From positions 1 to 45,659 of the forward strand of contig CAKZUE010000060.1 in NCBI GenBank assembly GCA_937920635.1: 45,659 bases of DNA, in the 5' to 3' direction. Positions within the stretch are counted from its first letter, which is position 1. Every line of letters begins with the position of its first letter. The notes below the pieces were generated by a model that had not been told where the DNA came from, did no database searches, and saw nothing but the letters and a program-made list of their open reading frames with translations. A program made the position numbers and the translations under genes. Shown here piece after piece: positions 43,978 through 45,659 of this stretch. Source of the DNA: an uncultured Bryobacteraceae bacterium. Its GTDB lineage: Bacteria; Acidobacteriota; Terriglobia; Bryobacterales; Bryobacteraceae.

Positions 43978-44928
43978 TCAGAGTTCGGCGGCCCATTGCT
44001 GGGCGATCTGGGCGGCGGCGTTGGCGCCGCCCGGGCCAAGGCGGTAGAGCATTTTCCAGAAATCGTCCCTGCCCTCGTAAGCGCGGTTTACAAAGATGCG
44101 CTTGCCGTCTTTCATCGTGGTGGCCGCGTTGAAGTCGACGGTTTTGACGATGGAGACAAATGCCACTAGTTTCTTTTTGAGGTTTGGCTGGAGGCGCATC
44201 CTGTCGTAATTCTGCTGTTCTTCTTTGCGGCGGTCGTCGTCCTCGGACGCCTTTGCCTGAGCCTCGTCCTGCAAGCCGGCGGCCGTCATGAGAGCGGCCT
44301 TGTAGATTTCCCGCGCCTTGGCGATGTCGGCGGCGGCAAGTTTCGCGGCCTCCTCCAGCATCGCCTTTGCCTTGACGACGGCGGCCTTTTCGGCGGGCGT
44401 GGAGGGGTTGGACGTGTCCATCAGCCCTTTGTCGACCCCCGCCATCATTCCGATGGTGTCCTTGTCGTATTTGCCGACCGAAGGAAGCCGTTCCACGACG
44501 CCCTTACGGTACATGTCGCGCATCATGTTATTACCGGGGGCCTGCGGGGCAGCCGCGCCGCCCTGCCTGTTGGACGCCTCCGGATTGGAAGCCGTGGCGG
44601 TGATGCCATGGTCCACGGCCCGGTAAGCATTCTTGATGTAGGCATCGTAGCCCGCCCGGAAGGCGGGCGACACCACGAAGGCTTTTGCGGCCAAGCCGCA
44701 TTCCCTGACAAGCCCCGCGCGAGCGGCATCATTCATCCCAAGCAGGATTTTGACGCTCCGCAGCGGAGGAATCTCGAAGCTGCCATCCCGGTTCACCGCA
44801 TCGTACGCATAATCTCTGACCGCCTTCTCGAAAGCCTCCCGGTCCAGGTTGAGCCTTGTGAAGGACTCCTGCCAGGAGAAAGCCCCGACGGCACAAGTCA
44901 GGAGAAAAGCCATCGCACGTAATCGCAT
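43978..44928 (-). CDS. Secreted Ala/Lys-rich helical protein, function unknown
   Basis: A 316-residue protein with a signal peptide (residues 1-19, FLLTCAVGAFSWQ). It is mostly helical and charged. A region at 120-135 (NRQGGAAAPQAPGNN) looks unfolded, and 180-250 looks coiled-coil-like (EKAAVVKAKAMLEEAAKLAAADIAKA split over that span). The C-terminus has KDGKRIFVNRAYEGRDDFWKMLYRLG. No known motif is seen. The ATG at 44928 is set by AGGAGGT nine bases upstream. The bidirectional terminator follows. Probably a periplasmic or surface protein. Confidence 0.7.
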   Translation of the reverse strand: MRLRAMAFLLTCAVGAFSWQESFTRLNLDREAFEKAVRDYAYDAVNRDGSFEIPPLRSVKILLGMNDAARAGLVRECGLAAKAFVVSPAFRAGYDAYIKNAYRAVDHGITATASNPEASNRQGGAAAPQAPGNNMMRDMYRKGVVERLPSVGKYDKDTIGMMAGVDKGLMDTSNPSTPAEKAAVVKAKAMLEEAAKLAAADIAKAREIYKAALMTAAGLQDEAQAKASEDDDRRKEEQQNYDRMRLQPNLKKKLVAFVSIVKTVDFNAATTMKDGKRIFVNRAYEGRDDFWKMLYRLGPGGANAAAQIAQQWAAEL

Positions 44929-45098
44929 CCAGAATCCACCTCCTGATGGGGAACCGTGATACGAGAGGCGAAAGGCTCACCGTGTTCCAAATAAACCAGG
45001 GAAAGCTGCATGAGAGCTGCGGTACGGGGCGGCGAGGGCCTCTCTGACGGGCGGACGTGGCCCGCACTCCCGCTTCATTGCAGAAGGACGGGTCTGCC

Positions 45099-45659
45099 TT
45101 ACCTCTCAACCGGAAGGATGGAGGTGAAGGCAAGTCCGTTGAAGCGCAGGCCGAGGACGCTCACGGGGCCGCCGCTGGCGGTGAACTCGAGAACGCCGCG
45201 CTTGCCCTGAACCAGCGTCATCTCCGGGCGGTCGCGGACGACGAAGGCCTCGCGCTGCTTGGGATTGAGGTTCAACGTGAACGTGCCAATCTGGGCGCCC
45301 GAGGCGTCGCGGGCGCGCACGGTGACGGCGACGGCCGAGGCGCCGGGATTGAGCACGGCGACAGCGGTGATGTAGTCAGTGTCATCAAAAACAATGGTGG
45401 CGCCGGAGGAAGTGCTCGATGAGAAGGGCACCACGCCTTCCTGCGGGTTCACGCCCTGCAAAGCCTGGCGGAAGATGCCGTATCCGATGACGCCGGCCGG
45501 GGCTTCGATGGAAACGGAACCCTGCGTGAGCGGGCCGAGGTTCGGCACATCCACGACACCCGTGCCGCGGGCGCCGAGGCTGAGCTGCGTGGAGGAGGCG
45601 TTGATGCCGGGAACGGTGAGCGGCGAGCCGTCGGTGCCGAAAAAGCGCACGGTGGTCTG
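45099..45659 (-). CDS. C-terminal part of a secreted beta-rich protein (cut by window edge)
   Basis: The frame is open to the right edge (codons Gln, Thr, Thr at 45659-45651), so an internal GTG at 45650 is not the start. At least 187 residues are seen. They hold repeated short beta-sandwich units: TQLSLGARGTGVVDVPNLGP, GSVSIEAPAGVIGYGIF, AVLNPGASAVAVTVRARDASG and FTLNLNPKQREAFVVRD. Similar tails occur at the ends of long acidobacterial secreted proteins and of cadherin- or Ig-like repeat proteins; the exact family is unclear. It ends 170 bases before the next gene, which lies in the same direction. Confidence 0.65.
   Translation of the reverse strand, partial: QTTVRFFGTDGSPLTVPGINASSTQLSLGARGTGVVDVPNLGPLTQGSVSIEAPAGVIGYGIFRQALQGVNPQEGVVPFSSSTSSGATIVFDDTDYITAVAVLNPGASAVAVTVRARDASGAQIGTFTLNLNPKQREAFVVRDRPEMTLVQGKRGVLEFTASGGPVSVLGLRFNGLAFTSILPVER

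Noticed and set aside
45099-45650. A complete 183-residue protein starting at the GTG at 45650
   Set aside because: The frame continues open to the window edge, there is no signal peptide or ribosome site at 45650, and the sequence has the repeat style of the end of a larger secreted protein.

Overview
The window is a 45.7 kb stretch of GC-rich bacterial chromosome with about 36 intact protein genes, one partial gene at the right edge and one gene remnant. No rRNA, tRNA, CRISPR array, complete prophage or insertion sequence is visible. Tat-type Gfo/Idh/MocA oxidoreductases, a PEP-CTERM secreted protein, a carboxypeptidase-regulatory/TPR lipid- or envelope-type protein, class C beta-lactamase-like hydrolases with a DUF3471-like tail and many secreted proteins of unknown function suggest an Acidobacteriota member of the Solibacter/Bryobacter type. 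That placement is an inference from gene style, not from a marker gene search.

Left part (1-12 kb). A PEP-CTERM protein and a Tat oxidoreductase are followed by a zinc-ribbon membrane protein, a hypothetical protein, and the N-terminal remnant of a terminase-like ATPase that runs into two tandem hairpins and a dipeptidase gene. After a TPR protein comes a tight minus-strand operon at 11989-6910: CoA-transferase, 2x[4Fe-4S] ferredoxin, 2-oxoacid:ferredoxin oxidoreductase alpha, a beta-gamma fusion, and branched-chain aminotransferase. Together these could take a branched-chain amino acid to an acyl-CoA and a free acid while reducing ferredoxin, or run backwards as reductive amino acid synthesis. 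Its predicted promoter shares the -35 region with a divergent gene for a MoCo-sulfurase-like PLP enzyme and carries an inverted repeat that looks like a two-site operator.

Middle part (12-30 kb). A secreted six-hairpin glycosidase-like protein, a cytoplasmic-looking subtilisin paired with an alpha/beta hydrolase, two secreted unknowns and an M24 peptidase precede a housekeeping run valS-nadC-birA-membrane flippase-like gene. Then a translationally coupled trio follows: Tat Gfo/Idh/MocA oxidoreductase, secreted PIG-L deacetylase, SelA.

Right part (30-45.7 kb). A minus-strand operon joins an iron-sulfur (6-4)-type photolyase to three Rossmann-fold enzymes, one of which lacks the usual catalytic Tyr. 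A secreted beta-lactamase-like hydrolase and an OPT transporter are convergent. A polyphosphate operon follows: ppk1, two single-domain PPK2 genes and a secreted EF-hand-containing alpha/beta hydrolase, all overlapping. Three secreted or envelope proteins of unknown function close the window.

Several genes (dipeptidase, glycosidase-like, beta-lactamase-like) have a -10-like hexamer exactly seven bases before the ATG, which suggests leaderless mRNAs.
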